64,000 bases of DNA from Streptomyces sp. NBC_01116 (GCF_041435495.1 NZ_CP108644.1:3038001-3102000); one strand, 5' to 3'. Numbered from the stretch's first letter, positions 1-9,151 are shown. Numbers and translations: made by a program. The notes: generated from the letters alone by a model not told the origin.

Positions 1-185
1 TCCAGTTCCTTCGCCATGGCCAGCGAGACGGAGTGGGCCACGGTCGCGTAGGCGTCCTTCAACTTCTGCGGGTCGCCCTCGGGTTCCCCGGATGCCCAGC
101 GCTCCACGCCGACGGAACCGGCGCGACCGCCGGACCGCCCCCTCACGCGGACGGCGGCGCCGGGTACGGGGCGTTTCTCACCCAC
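1..185 (-). pseudogene. 3'-terminal fragment of a second lipoprotein gene (runs off left edge)
   Basis: An open minus-strand frame enters from the left edge. Translated, its last visible part (WASGEPEGD ... LKDAYATVAHSVSLAMAKELE) resembles the C-terminal part of the lipoprotein encoded just upstream (NLMDNLRVVHVASLAVAEKLE), sharing the L-x-D, V-x-H, SLA-x-A and LE positions. Only about 60 codons are available before the upstream stop at 237, with a possible GTG at 185 and no convincing ribosome site, signal peptide or lipobox. I therefore read it as a 5'-truncated paralogue left by tandem duplication. It could instead be a short real gene continuing past the window. Confidence 0.4.
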
Positions 186-236
186 CGCACGCAGCCGGGC
201 CCCGGTCCCGGCTGCGCGTACCCGACCACAGGAGAC

Positions 237-911
237 TCACTCCGACTCACGTCCGACCGGCGGGAGTTGCCGCAGGTCCTGGTCCAGTTCCGCCGGGAGG
301 CCGGCGTTGTCCTCGCACTCCAGCTTCTCGGCAACGGCCAAGGATGCGACATGGACAACGCGAAGGTTGTCCATCAAGTTCTCCGGAGCGTCGCCCCGGT
401 CGTGGGCTTTGCTCAGTCCTCCGTAGATCCGCGCCGGGCGGTTCTTCGAGCCATCCAGCCGCGGGCTGACGCATTCGAAGTAGATCCCCGCCGAGCGGAC
501 GTTGGCCACCGCCTCCTTCCCCAGGGAGAACCGCTTCGCCCCTTCAGGATTCCCTGGGTAATTGACGTCCTGTGGAGCATATATGTGGAAACTCAAGGTC
601 GTGTCTTCGGTACTGCGACCCCCCTTCGCAGCCATCTCGCAGAGCTCTTCCCTCGGCGACCAGCTTCGATCGGAGGCGTACCCCTTCTTGATCTTTTCGA
701 TCAGCTGCTCCACGCCACCACCCGCTCGCCGCTCGAAGGACGTCGCGCCCGTCACGCTCTCCACCGTCTTCTCCAGGCCCCCTGCAAACACCTCATCGCA
801 CACCTCCGCTGCATTGACGTACGGCGACTGAGGCTCCGGGCCCGATGAGCATGCGGTAGCGCAGACGGCCACGAGCAGGCCAGCGATCAGGTTTTTTCCG
901 TTCCGGTTCAC
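237..911 (-). CDS. Putative lipoprotein, third gene of WXG-like operon
   Basis: A 224-residue protein with a short basic N-terminus (MNRNGK), a hydrophobic stretch and a lipobox-like ATAC followed by SSGPEP, so it is probably lipidated at the cysteine and anchored outside the membrane. The GTG start is chosen because AAAGG lies 7 nt upstream; in-frame ATGs at 917, 926 and 968 have poorer spacing. The mature part has several cysteines (EVCDEVF, EELCEM, YFECVS, KLECED) that could pair as disulfides. It follows the 780-residue gene by about 35 bp in the same direction, so it is probably cotranscribed. No enzymatic motif was recognised. A role as a surface partner or immunity-like factor for the upstream secreted-type protein is speculation. 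Confidence 0.75.
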   Translation of the reverse strand: MNRNGKNLIAGLLVAVCATACSSGPEPQSPYVNAAEVCDEVFAGGLEKTVESVTGATSFERRAGGGVEQLIEKIKKGYASDRSWSPREELCEMAAKGGRSTEDTTLSFHIYAPQDVNYPGNPEGAKRFSLGKEAVANVRSAGIYFECVSPRLDGSKNRPARIYGGLSKAHDRGDAPENLMDNLRVVHVASLAVAEKLECEDNAGLPAELDQDLRQLPPVGRESE

Positions 912-945
912 ACCCATGCCTTTCATCGCGGCCCGGAGGGCAGCC

Positions 946-3288
946 TCAGCCCGTCTCCGGATCCGCACCCTGCTGATTCTCTCTTTGGTTACCGACCCCG
1001 TAGCCCAAGAGCATCGATTCCTTCAGGTCCTCCCGGAACTGCGAATCTTCCTTGGTCGTATGACGAGCGAGGAAATCCTCCATCGGAGCCTCGGCCATCG
1101 ACTCACCGGAGCGATAGATGCTGTTCCATTCCTCTCTGGTGAGTTCCTCCGCCTTCTCCTTGCTCTTGTCGACCGAATTGTCCGAGACATCCCCGACGAC
1201 CTGGCCGATGACCTGCTCCGCGGCGCCACCGGCCGTGTCGGTCGCCAGGGGGATCAGCACAGCGGCGGCACCGACCGCAGCCGTCGCCGGCAGGAACGCG
1301 ACGCCGGCGGCGATTCCCACCCCCGCGCCGAACTCCACCCAGCCCGCACGCTTGGCCACCGCCTTCTCGTAATCCTCATGCTTCTTCATGTGATCCGCCT
1401 GGACCTGGTCGGCCCTGGACTGGTCGAGCATGCCCTGCACCTCCGCACCGACCCGGACGGTCGTGCGTGCGGCGCCCTCGTCAATGGTTCCGTCGGGGCC
1501 CACGTGCGTTTCCAGAGCGCTCCTGGTGTACGCCTGCTCCGCCGTGGAGAGGGTGGCGTAGGCGTCCGGGTGCTGGCCGAGAGCACTGAGGAATTGGCGA
1601 GCGTACGATCGGGCCTCGTCCCCGTCATCGCCGAAGGGAATGTGCCCTTCGATATTCTTGGTGGGGGCGAAGACGCTGTTCGCGTCGCCCTTGTCCAGTG
1701 CCCAGTTGATGTCGTCGATGTACCCAGCACCCATGACGCCCATACTGTCGGCCAAGCCCTCCTGGTGCTTGAGCAGGCCCGCGTCCGACCCGTACTTCTC
1801 CATGACCTGCTGCATGACCGCGGCGTTGTCGGCGTCCCGTTTCACGCTCGCGTCCGGGTCGCCCGCCGGGTAGCCGAGGGTCGCCGCTTCCAGGGCGTGG
1901 CCCAGCGCGTCCGGCATGTGCTGGAGGGTGGGCGCCAGCTTGTCCGGGTCGGTGGAGTTGGAGTCCGGGAACGACTCCCACTTCTCGTTGCCGAAGAAGT
2001 CGAGGTAGTTGGCGATCGCCTTGTCGTCCTTCTTCCCGAGGTCGGCCGTGGCGCCGTGGTCGACCGTGCCGTCCTCGTTGTAGGCCGTCGGTTCGTCGGT
2101 GAAGAACTTCTTCGCCGCCTCCGGGCTGTTCCCCAGCGCCTCCAGCATGGCCGTGGTCGGGTCGTAGCCGGCGCCGTTCTTTCCCGAGGGGTTGTACGGG
2201 TTCTCCAGGAAGCCGTTCACCTGCTTGTTGCCGGCGAACCGGTAGGGGTCCTGCTGGTGCAGCTGCGCCACGTGCTCGGCGATCGGGTTGAGGAACTTCG
2301 CGTCGTAGTTCCCGTACCGCATGATGCCGCCGAGCAGCTGGTAGCCGTACGCGCCGCCGCTGTTGTCGTACTTGGACAGCGGGATCTGCTGGGTCCCCAG
2401 CTTGCGGAGCTCCGGCCCCCACTCGGCCGAGAACGCCTTGTCGTGGGAGGCGGTGGCCAGGTTCAGGCCGAGGTTGCGCTGGAGTTCCTGCACGTCCGCC
2501 AGGCGGGTCTTGTCGACCTTGGCGTAGTCGTGCGTGTCCGTGGCGAGCTGGCCGAAGAAGGCGAGGGACTTCTCCGGTCCGAGCTTCTCGTAGAAGGCCT
2601 TCGCGAACTCCGGCGACTTTCCGTTGTCGCGCAGCAGTTCGTTCAGCGACTGAAGTTCGGTGTGGGTGAGGTCGCGGCCCTTGGCGGCCAGCGCGGCGGC
2701 CCGGTCGGCCTCCTCCTGGTCGAACTTCGTGTACTTCGGGGCGCTGAAGTCCTTGCGGTCGGTGACGTTGGCCTCAAGGGAGTTCTTGAAGGTCACATCG
2801 GTGTCGTTGCAGTTGTCGACGATGAGGTCGATCCTCTTCTGCCACGACTCGATGTTCTCCCTCTCCTGCTGGAGGTACTTGCTGAAGTCGGGGTCGTGAC
2901 GCGCCGTGTTGTCCTCGGAGATCGGGGAACGCGCCGTCACCTTGCCCCTGCCGTCCACCCGGATGCCGGCCGCAGGCCCTTCGTGGTCCCGGATGCCGAC
3001 CAGGTCGTCCTTGGCCTTCTTGAAGGCCGTGTAGCCCTCTTCCAGCAGCGTCTTGACGCCCTTGGCCTCGGCGGCGGCGTCCGTGAACTCCTTGGCGGTC
3101 TTGCCTATGAACTCCCTGGTGACCCCGGCGTTGAGGCCCTCCCAGTTCGCCTTGCCCGCCTTCGCCTTCATCCCGTCGGAAGCCTGAGTGGCGAGCTTGT
3201 CCAGGTTGGTCGCCATTTCCGACCAGTCGTCGGCCGCGGCCTTCAGCTTTCCCAACGGGGCTTCGACGATGTCTTCGTAATTCAGCAT
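946..3288 (-). CDS. Large WXG-like alpha-helical protein, probable type VII-type export substrate
   Basis: A 780-residue protein starting at ATG with GGGGGAG about 9 nt upstream. The first 110 residues are predicted helical and carry a W-x-G turn (ANWEGLNA, near residue 50) flanked by amphipathic helices, as in WXG100/LXG N-terminal domains. The middle 500 residues are charged and helical with no recognised catalytic motif. A hydrophobic, Ala/Gly-rich segment (about residues 650-695) is the only likely membrane-active stretch. There is no Sec or Tat signal. It lies between a small W-containing protein (21 bp upstream) and a lipoprotein (downstream). The layout is like type VII secretion substrate operons, but no EccC/EssC secretion gene is adjacent. 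Export and toxicity are inferences. Confidence 0.7.
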   Translation of the reverse strand: MLNYEDIVEAPLGKLKAAADDWSEMATNLDKLATQASDGMKAKAGKANWEGLNAGVTREFIGKTAKEFTDAAAEAKGVKTLLEEGYTAFKKAKDDLVGIRDHEGPAAGIRVDGRGKVTARSPISEDNTARHDPDFSKYLQQERENIESWQKRIDLIVDNCNDTDVTFKNSLEANVTDRKDFSAPKYTKFDQEEADRAAALAAKGRDLTHTELQSLNELLRDNGKSPEFAKAFYEKLGPEKSLAFFGQLATDTHDYAKVDKTRLADVQELQRNLGLNLATASHDKAFSAEWGPELRKLGTQQIPLSKYDNSGGAYGYQLLGGIMRYGNYDAKFLNPIAEHVAQLHQQDPYRFAGNKQVNGFLENPYNPSGKNGAGYDPTTAMLEALGNSPEAAKKFFTDEPTAYNEDGTVDHGATADLGKKDDKAIANYLDFFGNEKWESFPDSNSTDPDKLAPTLQHMPDALGHALEAATLGYPAGDPDASVKRDADNAAVMQQVMEKYGSDAGLLKHQEGLADSMGVMGAGYIDDINWALDKGDANSVFAPTKNIEGHIPFGDDGDEARSYARQFLSALGQHPDAYATLSTAEQAYTRSALETHVGPDGTIDEGAARTTVRVGAEVQGMLDQSRADQVQADHMKKHEDYEKAVAKRAGWVEFGAGVGIAAGVAFLPATAAVGAAAVLIPLATDTAGGAAEQVIGQVVGDVSDNSVDKSKEKAEELTREEWNSIYRSGESMAEAPMEDFLARHTTKEDSQFREDLKESMLLGYGVGNQRENQQGADPETG

Positions 3289-3308
3289 TGCGCGTGCTCC
3301 CCCGAGCC

Positions 3309-3731
3309 CTACTTCATGTATTCCGAAAGCACGGAGACCGATGTCAGATCCCCGCCGATCTTCACGTCGTCCTTGGCGTGCTGGGCCTTGGTGTAGTCCA
3401 GGTGGTTCGAGATGTGCGCACAGGAATCCAGCAGCGTCCTGAGATGGGTCTGCCAGAAGTCGTGCACCTTCAGCACCGCCGAACCGCTCGCGAAGTTCCC
3501 GTTGGTGAGCGCGATCGCCGCCTCGAAGGTGGCGGGACGGGCGTGGTCACCGTCCTTCGAGAGCTTCGTCCTGAGGTCGTAGGCGTCATTTCCGATAGCG
3601 CCGAGATCGTCCCGGTTCACCACCAGATCGGACCCACCGCCGCCCCCCGTGCCCGGAGCGCTGTTGAGCTGCATGGCGCTTCGTTCTGCCGCTGCCGCGC
3701 GCAGTTCGGCCCATTCCTTCTCGAACGTCAC
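3309..3731 (-). CDS. Small helical WXG100-like protein, first gene of operon
   Basis: A 140-residue protein. GTG start with GGGGA about 6 nt upstream. It begins with a helical MTFEKEWAELR segment, has a Gly-rich linker, then a helix pair around FASGSAVLKVHDFWQTHLRTLLDSC, and ends with the tail VLSEYMK. Size and composition match WXG100-family partners or chaperones, though the usual central W-x-G is replaced by F-W-Q. It precedes the 780-residue protein by 21 bp, so the two probably form a secretion pair. No signal peptide or membrane segment is seen. Function is not established. Confidence 0.65.
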   Translation of the reverse strand: MTFEKEWAELRAAAAERSAMQLNSAPGTGGGGGSDLVVNRDDLGAIGNDAYDLRTKLSKDGDHARPATFEAAIALTNGNFASGSAVLKVHDFWQTHLRTLLDSCAHISNHLDYTKAQHAKDDVKIGGDLTSVSVLSEYMK

Positions 3732-3843
3732 GAATTCCCCAAGTCCGCTTGCTCAGACCGCTTCGTCGGAAGAATGCGGCCACCGGCCCGCTTACCGTAT
3801 CGGGTTCCTTTCCACCCGAGGTGAGCAAAGGGTGAAGACCGTT

Positions 3844-6186
3844 TCACCGGGGCGTCGCCACCGCCGCCTGCGGCCTGATCGGCAGCCGGTTCACCGGGCG
3901 GCCCGTCGCCGAGCGGACCGCCGAAGCGACCGCCGCGGGGGCCGTGACGACCGGGACGGCCGAGGCCGGCTTCGCGCCGAAGGGGGCCACCACGTCGCGT
4001 TCCTCGATCAGTTTCACGATGCGGATGTCCGGGGCGTCCAGCGAGGTCGGGAGCGCGTAGCCGGTGAGGTCCGGGTGGCGGATGACGCCTCTCGCGGTGC
4101 GGAGGTTCTCCGTGAGGGCCGCGCCGATGCCCTGGGTGATGCCCGCCTCGATGCGGATCGCCAGCTGGGCCGGGTTCAGGACGCGGCCGACGTCCTGGGC
4201 GACCGCCATCTCGACCACGCGGACGGAGCCGAGTTCGATGTCGACGTCGACCACCGCCCGTACCGCGCAGAACGCGAGGCCGACGAACGCGTCGCCCTGG
4301 CCGGACTCGTCCAGCGGTTCCGTGGGGTGGGGGCGGCACTGGGCGGTGGCCCAGAGCTCCTTGCCGTCCAGCTCCTCGGTGACCGTCGTGGACAGCACCC
4401 CGTCGTACGAGGTGATCTTGCCGTCGGCGATCTGGAGCAGCTCCGTGGACATGCCGAACTTGTGGGCCAGCGGCTGGAGGAGCTGGGTGCGGACCATCTT
4501 CGCCGCGCGCTCCACCGCTCCGCCCGACACCCAGGTGTGGCGGCCGTGCGTCGCCGGGCCCGCCGGGGGCTGGTCGGTGTCGACGGCGGCCACGTGGACC
4601 TCCTCGATGCCCAGGGTCTCCTGGACGATCTGGCGGGCCAGCGTGGTGAAGCCCTGGCCCGTCTCCACGGCCGCGCAGATCACCGTGGCCACGCCGTCGT
4701 GGACCCGGACCGTGGCCGTGGAGACCTCGTCCGTGCCCTCGGCCCCGAGCATGTGCACCATGCCCAGGCCGTAGCCCACGCCCCGGCGCACCGCCCCGGG
4801 CTCCCCCGCGCCCTCGGGACCGCCCGGCAGCAGCCAGTCGTCCTCCGGGGCGTCCTTGGGGAGGGCGGGGAGGGGGAAGTCGCGTACGGCCCGGAGGAGT
4901 TCGGTGACCGGGGCCGGGCAGGTCACCGTCTGGCCCGTGGGGAGGATGTCTCCCGTGGAGAGCGCGTTGCGCAGGCGCAGTTCGGCCGGGTCGATGCCCA
5001 GCTTCGCGGCCAGCTTGTCCATCTGGCCCTCGTAGGCCGCGCAGACCTGCATCGCGCCCTCGCCGCGCACATGGCCCGACGGCGGGTTGTTCGTGCGGAC
5101 CGCCCAGCCCTCGATGAAGGCGTGCGGCACGACGTACGGACCGCAGGCGAACGCCACGGCCGCGGCCAGGGATTCGGAGGAGGCGTCGGCGTACGCGCCC
5201 GCGTCCAGGAGGATCTGCGCCTCCACCTTGACCAGCCGGCCCTCCGCGTCCGCGTGGTGGCGGTAGCGCAGGAGCGTGGGGTGGCGGTGCGTGTGGCCGA
5301 GGAAGGACTCCTCGCGGCTCGCGGCCAGCTTCACCGGGCAGCCGGTGCGCAGCGCGAGGAGCCCCAGCGGGATCTGGAAGCCCGGGTCCTCGCGGTCGCC
5401 GGTCGCGCCCGGCACCCCGGTCACGACGACCTTGACCCGGTCCGGCTCCAGGCCGAAGCAGGCCGCGATCAGGTCGCGGTCGGTGTGCGGGTCGGTGGAG
5501 GCCGTGTAGATCTCGACGCCGCCGTCGGGCCTCGGCACGGCGAGGCCGGCCTCCGCGCCGATCGGGGCCGGGTCCTGGCGGCCGATGCGGTACAGGCCCT
5601 CCACCACGACCTCGCCCGTCGCCTCCGCGTCGCCGTAGCGCAGCGGGATGTGGCGGATCAGGTTGCCGTCGGGGTGCAGGGGCTCCGCCGTGAACGCCTT
5701 CTCCGGGTCCGTGACCGGCTCCAGCACCTCGTACCGTACGGCGATGGCGGCGGCGGCCAGCCGTGCGGTGTCCGGGTGGTCGGCGGCGACGGCGGCGATC
5801 GGCTCGCCGTGGTGGCGGACCAGGTCGGAGGCGAACACCGGACGATCCACGACGTGGCGGCCGTAGTTGCTGTCCCCCGGCACGTCCTCGTGCGTGACGA
5901 CCGCGCGCACCCCGGGCATCTCCTCGGCACCCGAGGTGTCGATGGACAGGATCCGCGCGTGCGGGTGCGGGGAGCGCAGCACGGCCGCCCACAGCAGGCC
6001 CTCGGCCCAGAGGTCCGCGGCGTACGGGAAGGTGCCCTCGGTCTTCGCACGGGAGTCGGCCGCGGGGAGCGACGCCCCCAGGCCCATCCGGGGAAGCTCC
6101 TGGTCCGCTCCGCCTCCGGATCCGCCGCTCAGCGCGTCGATCCTGGGCAGGCTGGTGCTGGTCGCGTTGGCCGCGTCGCTGCTCAC
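3844..6186 (-). CDS. Molybdopterin-binding subunit of xanthine dehydrogenase-type hydroxylase
   Basis: A 780-residue catalytic subunit of a molybdenum hydroxylase (xanthine/aldehyde oxidase family), which would hydroxylate an N-heterocycle or aldehyde using a Mo-pterin centre. The N-terminal a/b hammerhead is seen as MGLGASLPAADSRAKTEGTFPYAADL ... GVRAVVTHEDVPG. The cofactor region contains GEGAMQVCAAYE and the late QGIGAALTEN segment. The start is GTG at 6186 because AAGGAGG lies 4-5 nt upstream; the frame opens further to 6231 without a site. It is the last gene of an FAD - Fe-S - Mo operon. Xanthine is the family default; the substrate cannot be set from sequence alone. Confidence 0.9.
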   Translation of the reverse strand: MSSDAANATSTSLPRIDALSGGSGGGADQELPRMGLGASLPAADSRAKTEGTFPYAADLWAEGLLWAAVLRSPHPHARILSIDTSGAEEMPGVRAVVTHEDVPGDSNYGRHVVDRPVFASDLVRHHGEPIAAVAADHPDTARLAAAAIAVRYEVLEPVTDPEKAFTAEPLHPDGNLIRHIPLRYGDAEATGEVVVEGLYRIGRQDPAPIGAEAGLAVPRPDGGVEIYTASTDPHTDRDLIAACFGLEPDRVKVVVTGVPGATGDREDPGFQIPLGLLALRTGCPVKLAASREESFLGHTHRHPTLLRYRHHADAEGRLVKVEAQILLDAGAYADASSESLAAAVAFACGPYVVPHAFIEGWAVRTNNPPSGHVRGEGAMQVCAAYEGQMDKLAAKLGIDPAELRLRNALSTGDILPTGQTVTCPAPVTELLRAVRDFPLPALPKDAPEDDWLLPGGPEGAGEPGAVRRGVGYGLGMVHMLGAEGTDEVSTATVRVHDGVATVICAAVETGQGFTTLARQIVQETLGIEEVHVAAVDTDQPPAGPATHGRHTWVSGGAVERAAKMVRTQLLQPLAHKFGMSTELLQIADGKITSYDGVLSTTVTEELDGKELWATAQCRPHPTEPLDESGQGDAFVGLAFCAVRAVVDVDIELGSVRVVEMAVAQDVGRVLNPAQLAIRIEAGITQGIGAALTENLRTARGVIRHPDLTGYALPTSLDAPDIRIVKLIEERDVVAPFGAKPASAVPVVTAPAAVASAVRSATGRPVNRLPIRPQAAVATPR

Positions 6187-6259
6187 GCCGCCTCCTTGTC
6201 GATCACGTGGTGCTGGTGTCGCGGGTGCCACTGCTGTGCGGCGGGGCCGCGGGCGTGGC

Positions 6260-7906
6260 TCACAGCGCCTCTCCCTCGTGCGGGTGTGCTCCCGGGTGCA
6301 CGCCGCCCGCGCCCGGCTCGGCCTGGTGCGGGATGCGGGCCTCGTCCTGGCCCGCCGTGGCCGCCTCGGCGCTCGCCTCGCGGGCCGCGACGACGTCCGC
6401 GACCGCGTCGAGCACGCCCCGGTAGCCGGAACAGCGGCAGAGGTTGCCGCAGAGCGCCTGGCGGGTCTCCAGCTCGCTGGGGGCGTGGTTGCCCTCCAGC
6501 AGGTCGTGGACGGTCATCGCCATGCCGGGGATGCAGAAGCCGCACTGGACGGCGCCGCAGGCGGACAGGGCGCGCTGGACGTCGGACGGTTCGCCGTCGA
6601 CGGCGAGGCCCTCGACCGTACGCACCTCGCTGCCCGCCGCCGTGGCCGCGGGGACCAGGCAGGAGGCGACCAGCCGGCCGTCGACCTGGACGTTGCAGGC
6701 ACCGCACTCGCCCTGCGAGCAGCCGTCCTTGGCCCCGGCCAGACCGAGGCGCTCGCGGAGCACGTAGAGCAGGGACTCGCCGATCCAGGAGTCGCTGACG
6801 GGTCGGTCCACGCCGTTCACATGGAGCAGGTAGGACGCGGCCGGGTGCTCGCTCGGTGCGTCGAGGAGGGCGGGGGCGGGGACAGGGGTGCGGTCGGCTT
6901 CCGGGCCGGCTTCCGGGGGCGCGGCGGGGGCCGCTTCCGGGGCTCCGTCCAGGGCTGTGTCCGGTGCCGCGTCCGCTTCGGCCTCGGGAGCGGGTGCCGC
7001 CTCGGCGTTCTCGGCGGCCGGGTCCTCGATGTCGGCGGTGGCGGCGGGCTCCGCGTCCGCCTCAAGGGCTGTCGGCTCCGCCGGTTCGTCCGTCGCCGGT
7101 TCCGCCGCCGGGGTCTGCTCCGCCACGGGTACGGGGTCGGCCACCGGCTCCGGCTCCGGTGTGGCCCAGGGGGCGGGGGCGCCGCCGGGCAGCGTTGCCG
7201 GGCGGGCGCTGTCCGCGTACCACCGCGGTGTGTGCGCCGAGGCCAGGAACTCGCCCGATTCGTCCGGGAGATCCCCGTCCGCCACCGGAATCGTCCACTG
7301 GCCGGTGTGGCCCGTGTGGTCCGCATGACCGGCGTGGCCGGGAGCGTCTGCGTGGCCGGGGGCGTCCGCGTGGCCGGGGGCGTCCGCGTGGTTCGTGTGG
7401 CCGAGGTGCCCGGCCTCCGGGCCCCGGGCCTCCGGAGCCGCGGTCGGTTCCGGGGCCGCCGCCGCCTCGCCGAACGCCTCGGTGAAGTTCCACTGGGCCG
7501 TGGCGTGCGACGTGTCCTGGTACGGGCCCTGATAGCCGCCCTGCTGGTTCGGGTCCGGCCAGTGGACCGCGCCTGGCTCCTGGGCGGCGGCGGTCTCCTG
7601 GGCGCGCTGCTCGGCCTGCGCCTGCTGGGTCTGCGTCTGGAGCACCCAGCTGCCCGTCGCCGCCGGGTCCAGACCCGCGGCCGGGGTCAGCGGCAGGATC
7701 ATCGGGGGGACGTACCCGTGGCCGGGCGCGGCCAGGGGGATGTTCGCCAGGTCCTCCGGCGGGAGGTGGACGAACGCGGTGGCGTCCGCGTCGAACCCGT
7801 CGCCCTGCGGCGTCGGCTCCCAGCCGCCGTAACGGGGGTCCGGGCCCTCGGAGTGGCCCTGCCCTCCCTGCTGGTCGTGCTGGTTGGAGGTTTCCTCATT
7901 GCTCAC
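6260..7906 (-). CDS. [2Fe-2S] subunit of the molybdenum hydroxylase with long disordered N-terminus
   Basis: A 548-residue protein. The C-terminal 170 residues are a normal two-cluster Fe-S subunit: plant-type C-x4-C-x2-C (GCSQGECGACNVQ) plus a distal Cys, and a second domain with CGFC and CRC. It relays electrons from the Mo centre to FAD. Family members are usually about 160-180 residues; here about 370 extra residues of Pro/Ala/Glu-rich low complexity come first, including tandem GHADAP repeats and acidic AEPAT tracts. The GTG start at 7906 has GGGAGGG about 8 nt upstream and overlaps the FAD gene stop as GTGA, so translation is coupled. The extension is in frame and free of stops, so it is not a sequencing join; its role is unknown. 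Confidence 0.85.
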   Translation of the reverse strand: MSNEETSNQHDQQGGQGHSEGPDPRYGGWEPTPQGDGFDADATAFVHLPPEDLANIPLAAPGHGYVPPMILPLTPAAGLDPAATGSWVLQTQTQQAQAEQRAQETAAAQEPGAVHWPDPNQQGGYQGPYQDTSHATAQWNFTEAFGEAAAAPEPTAAPEARGPEAGHLGHTNHADAPGHADAPGHADAPGHAGHADHTGHTGQWTIPVADGDLPDESGEFLASAHTPRWYADSARPATLPGGAPAPWATPEPEPVADPVPVAEQTPAAEPATDEPAEPTALEADAEPAATADIEDPAAENAEAAPAPEAEADAAPDTALDGAPEAAPAAPPEAGPEADRTPVPAPALLDAPSEHPAASYLLHVNGVDRPVSDSWIGESLLYVLRERLGLAGAKDGCSQGECGACNVQVDGRLVASCLVPAATAAGSEVRTVEGLAVDGEPSDVQRALSACGAVQCGFCIPGMAMTVHDLLEGNHAPSELETRQALCGNLCRCSGYRGVLDAVADVVAAREASAEAATAGQDEARIPHQAEPGAGGVHPGAHPHEGEAL

Positions 7907-8799
7907 GACAGTGCCCTCCCCAGCGCGCGTCGGGCGAGCGCGGCGACGGTGCGCCGCAGGTGCAGTACGGCCGGGGACAGCGGCGGGGCCTCTGTTCCGT
8001 CGGCGGGTGGTGCGTGGTCCGGGATGCAGGCCGCGGCGACGTACTCGCCGAAGGCGGCCAGTGCGTCGGGGGCCAGGCCCCGCTCGCCGTCCCAGTCGAT
8101 CAGCGAGGCGATCCAGCGCTCCGCCTCCAGCGGGCGCAGCGGCATCGGGGCGATGGCGCCGACCGCGCAGCGCACGCCCCGCCGGGCCGGGTCCAGGACG
8201 ATGGCGACCGAGGCGGTGGCGCGGCCCGGGCCGGTGCGGCCGGTGGCCTTCAGGAACACCTGCGGGGCGTGCAGCAGCGGTACGCGGACGAAGCCGATCA
8301 GCTCCGCGGGCTCCAGCAGTTCGCGGCCCGCCAGCAGGTGGGAGACGGGGATCTCGCGGCGGGCACCGTCGGGGCCCGCGATGACCAGCTCGGCCTCCAG
8401 CGCGGCCAGCACGGGCAGGGCGTCGCCGGTGGGCGCGGAGGTGACGATGTTGCCGCCGAGCGTGCCGGCGTTGCGGATCTGCGGCGGTCCCGCGGCGCGG
8501 GCGGAGGCGGCGAGGGCGGGGATCAGGGCGGCGAAGTCGGGGCGCCCCATGCGGGCATGGGTGAGGCCGGCGCCGAGGAGGGCGTGGCCGTCCTGGTAGT
8601 GCCAGCCGCGCAGCTCGCTGATCCGGCCGAGGCCGACCAGCCCCGAGGGGCGCAGGAGCCCCTTGTTGACGGCTGCCATCAGGTCCGTGCCCCCGGCAAC
8701 CGGAACGGCTGCGGGCATGGCGCCGAGTGCCGCCACGGCCTCGTCCAACGAGGCCGGCAGCGTCACCGACTGCATCGCCTGCGGTGCGTGCGTGGTCAA
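7903..8799 (-). CDS. FAD-binding subunit of the molybdenum hydroxylase
   Basis: A 298-residue CoxM-type FAD subunit, first gene of the hydroxylase operon. The flavin-binding motifs are visible: VPVAGGTDLMAAVNKG near the N-terminus and PPQIRNAGTLGGNIVTSAPTGD in the middle, followed by the C-terminal CO-dehydrogenase flavoprotein domain (FLKATGRTGPGRATASVAIVL). It passes electrons to an external acceptor. Start: TTG at 8799 with GAAGGGG 8 nt upstream. The frame stays open to 9021 but that part (Cys-rich, Arg-rich) does not look like the family. Its stop overlaps the Fe-S gene start by 4 nt. Confidence 0.88.
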   Translation of the reverse strand: MTTHAPQAMQSVTLPASLDEAVAALGAMPAAVPVAGGTDLMAAVNKGLLRPSGLVGLGRISELRGWHYQDGHALLGAGLTHARMGRPDFAALIPALAASARAAGPPQIRNAGTLGGNIVTSAPTGDALPVLAALEAELVIAGPDGARREIPVSHLLAGRELLEPAELIGFVRVPLLHAPQVFLKATGRTGPGRATASVAIVLDPARRGVRCAVGAIAPMPLRPLEAERWIASLIDWDGERGLAPDALAAFGEYVAAACIPDHAPPADGTEAPPLSPAVLHLRRTVAALARRALGRALS

Positions 8800-9151
8800 C
8801 CCAGCTGCCCCTTCCCGGTCTCCCGGCTGTCCCGCCTGTTCCGCCGTACGGTACGTGTTCACAGCCCGGACGTGGCAACTCTGGCACATCTTCCGATCGG
8901 ACCGTCGCGAGGGTCCGCGAAGGGTGGATCCGTCCCTGACCTGCGAGATGGCCGGGTTTCGCACTTCTTCGGCGAGGAGGGTGAATTGCCACTCTTCAGC
9001 GAGGCTTATGCGACTTATCATGGTTCGCGTCCTCGCTCCGGCGTGTGAGCGGCGGAGCCTCCGGCGCGTGCGGGCAGGGTCGTTGGGCCCCGGACGCGCG
9101 CCGGCCGCGGCGGTCCCGGAGGACGGCCGCGGCCGGCGGGGCGGTGCGGGG
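8800..9151. promoter_or_regulatory. Leader/promoter region of the hydroxylase operon
   Basis: A gap of about 350 bp between the FAD gene and the end of the hexosaminidase gene, holding the hydroxylase promoter. Near 8961-9007 there are two similar direct copies (CACTTCTTCGGCGAGG and CACTCTTCAGCGAGG, 28 bp apart), which could be half-sites for a regulator. A GTACGGTAC palindrome lies near 8845-8860. No gene or RNA was recognised. Confidence 0.35.

Noticed and set aside
3728..5992. Long minus-strand Gly/Arg/Pro frame over the hydroxylase Mo subunit
   Set aside because: An out-of-frame shadow caused by high GC; the other minus frame contains the conserved hydroxylase motifs.
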